Shown: positions 62,530 to 64,000 of the stretch, one piece after another | Numbering within the stretch: the stretch's first letter is position 1 | How the letters are laid out: every line of letters starts with the position of its first letter | Source: Rhodopseudomonas palustris | Lineage (GTDB): Bacteria; Pseudomonadota; Alphaproteobacteria; Rhizobiales; Xanthobacteraceae | Length of the DNA stretch: 64,000 bases | Reading direction: 5' to 3' | Assembly: GCF_007005445.1 (NCBI RefSeq) | Contig: NZ_CP041387.1 | Span: forward strand, 806,001-870,000 | Made by a program: the position numbers and the translations under genes | The notes under the pieces: generated by a model | The model's input: only the letters and a program-made list of their open reading frames with translations | Told to the model about the DNA's origin: nothing | The model's database searches: none

Positions 62530-63108
62530 TCAGTTCTTGACCACCACCACGGTGCCGACCCGGACCCGGTCGTACAGATCCTTGACGTCGTCGTTGGTCA
62601 TGCGGAAGCAGCCGGACGACACCGCCTGGCCGATCGTCTCCGGTTCGTTGGAGCCGTGGATGCGGTACAGCGTCGAGCCGAGATACATCGCCCGCGCGCC
62701 CAGCGGATTGTCCTCGCCGCCGGCCATGTAGCGCGGCAGATCGGGGCGGCGGCGCAGCATCTGGGCCGGCGGCGTCCAGCCCGGCCACTCGCGCTTGGCG
62801 GTGATGCGGTGAGTGCCCGACCAGCGGAAGCCGTCGCGGCCGACCCCGATGCCGTAGCGCAGCGCGGTGCCGTCGCCCTGGACCAGGTAGAGCCGGCGCT
62901 CGCGGGTGCTGATGACGATGGTTCCCGGAGCATACCGGCCCTCGAACATCACCGTTTCGCGCGGGATCGGATTGGCGCTCGGGCCCGACTGATAGAACGG
63001 TCCGAAGCCCATCACCGCGCGCAGGTCCATTTCCTGCGCCGAAGCGGCGGTCGGCAGGGTGGCGATCGAGATCAGCGCGAGCGCACTGGCGGCAAGTCGA
63101 CGAACCAT
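62530..63108 (-). CDS. L,D-transpeptidase (YkuD family)
   Basis: 192 residues from ATG 63108. The signal peptide ends PTAASAQE. The YkuD catalytic motif is His151-Gly-Ser...SSGCFRM with Cys167, and IVISTRERRLYLVQGDG opens the domain. It cross-links peptidoglycan or attaches proteins to it in the periplasm. It is the same strand as, and upstream of, the DUF2927 gene, but 82 bp separate them. Confidence 0.93.
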   Translation of the reverse strand: MVRRLAASALALISIATLPTAASAQEMDLRAVMGFGPFYQSGPSANPIPRETVMFEGRYAPGTIVISTRERRLYLVQGDGTALRYGIGVGRDGFRWSGTHRITAKREWPGWTPPAQMLRRRPDLPRYMAGGEDNPLGARAMYLGSTLYRIHGSNEPETIGQAVSSGCFRMTNDDVKDLYDRVRVGTVVVVKN

Positions 63109-63288
63109 TCCGAAACCTCGCAATCTTCGTTTCGCTCCGAACTGGCCACAATCGCACCGATTGCGCAAGCCGGCCGCGGTACGCAGCCGCACGCGTCCGC
63201 CGCAGTCCTGCCGCGCGCCGTCTCCCTTTGACGAAGCGGTGGAACAATGATTGATCGGATGCAGAAATTGCAAATCGGGAGCGAAACG

Positions 63289-64000
63289 ATGAATGGTGCC
63301 GAGAGTCTGGTGCGGACGCTGGTCAAGGGCGGCGTCGATGTCTGCTTCACCAATCCCGGCACTTCGGAAATGCACTTCGTCGCCGCGCTCGACCGGGTCG
63401 AGGGGATGCGCTGCGTGCTCGGCCTGTTCGAGGGCGTCGTCACCGGCGCCGCCGACGGCTACTACCGGATGAAGGGCACGCCGGCCTTGACGCTGCTGCA
63501 TCTCGGCCCCGGTCTCGCCAACGGCCTTGCCAATCTGCACAACGCCAAGAAGGCGGCCTCCGGCATCGTCAACATCGTCGGCCAGCACGCCACCTACCAC
63601 ATCGACTACAACGCGCCGCTGACCTCGGATATCGAAGGCCTGGCGCGGCCGATGTCGGCCTGGGTCCGCACCTCGCCGGATGCCAGATCGGTGGCGCGCG
63701 ACGGTGCCGCCGCGATCGCCGCGGCCAAGAGCTCGCCGGCGCAGATCGCCACCCTGATCCTGCCGGCCGACACCGCCTGGAACGAGGCCGACGGTGTCGC
63801 CGACGTGCCGGAACACAGTCAGCGTCCGAGCTATTCGCCGCAGGCGGTCGAGGCCGCCGCGCGCGTGCTGCGTTCCGGCGAGCCGACGCTGTTGCTGCTC
63901 TCCGGCAATGCGCTCACCGAGCACGGCCTGGCGCTGGCGCATCGCATCGCCGGCAAGACCGGCGCTAAGGTGATGGGCCAGACCTACAACGCCCGGATGG
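63289..64000 (+). CDS. Acetolactate synthase-like ThDP enzyme, N-terminal part
   Basis: 237 residues are visible from ATG 63289, preceded by GGGAG; the gene runs out of the window. The pyrimidine-binding domain has FTNPGTSEMHF, LGLFEGVVTGAADGYYRMKG with the catalytic glutamate, and LLHLGPGLANGLANLHNAKKA. This close fit to the large-subunit-like clade is typical of the group annotated as acetolactate synthase in many proteobacteria; true branched-chain synthase cannot be decided from this half. An upstream in-frame ATG at 63247 lacks a ribosome site. Confidence 0.87.
   Translation, partial: MNGAESLVRTLVKGGVDVCFTNPGTSEMHFVAALDRVEGMRCVLGLFEGVVTGAADGYYRMKGTPALTLLHLGPGLANGLANLHNAKKAASGIVNIVGQHATYHIDYNAPLTSDIEGLARPMSAWVRTSPDARSVARDGAAAIAAAKSSPAQIATLILPADTAWNEADGVADVPEHSQRPSYSPQAVEAAARVLRSGEPTLLLLSGNALTEHGLALAHRIAGKTGAKVMGQTYNARM

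Overview
The window is high-GC alphaproteobacterial chromosome. Gene content, the form of the proteins (CbbX, a PutA without a DNA-binding domain, rpsD on its own) and the dense palindromic intergenic repeats point to the Bradyrhizobium/Rhodopseudomonas family, most likely a Rhodopseudomonas palustris-type purple non-sulfur bacterium. This is inferred from sequence features and family knowledge; no database search was possible. No tRNA, rRNA, CRISPR array, insertion sequence or prophage was recognised.

Layout. 0-6.3 kb: the 3' end of cbbX (RuBisCO activase), a repeat-rich spacer holding a duplicated gene tail, an alpha/beta hydrolase, O-acetylhomoserine sulfhydrylase, oligopeptidase B and a DapA-family aldolase. 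6.4-14.1 kb: a solitary molybdenum hydroxylase large subunit, a LemA/TPM membrane operon, an Rrf2 regulator with a thioredoxin-reductase-like flavoprotein, a GST and a bitopic coiled-coil protein. 14.2-22.8 kb: the most unusual block. An AprBA-like flavoprotein and ferredoxin, a HEAT-repeat protein and a ferredoxin-NADP reductase face a DUF971 protein, a Crp/Fnr regulator and an SsuABC-type importer whose binding protein carries an extra NosL-like domain. Related CAA-N4-TTG sites precede several of these transcription units.

22.8-37 kb: CaiB CoA-transferase, PutA, small exported proteins, a redox-sensing adenylate cyclase of the SdhC-anchor type, YcjF/YcjX, a hemolysin III homologue, an SDR, a threonine aldolase and rpsD. 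37-46 kb: a HicA-like two-gene module with its own palindrome, an E2-catalytic-domain-like protein, a cupin, murI, a thioesterase, trpB2, purL and an acyltransferase. 46-52.5 kb: bolA, an HNH protein, egtD and egtB (ergothioneine), monothiol glutaredoxin, a macrodomain protein apparently starting at CTG, and a beta-lactamase-fold hydrolase. 52.5-64 kb: two ThDP enzymes bracket a catabolic cluster (MaoC-type dehydratase, CaiB, acyl-CoA dehydrogenase, CYP153-like P450), isovaleryl-CoA dehydrogenase, a methyltransferase, a DUF2927 protein and an L,D-transpeptidase.

How the parts may work together. The 14-23 kb block reads as import of an unidentified small molecule followed by reductive chemistry fed by NADPH through ferredoxin. 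The 46-51 kb block groups thiol and iron-sulfur functions (BolA, Grx4, ergothioneine). The 54-59 kb minus-strand genes fit terminal oxidation followed by CoA-linked beta-oxidation.
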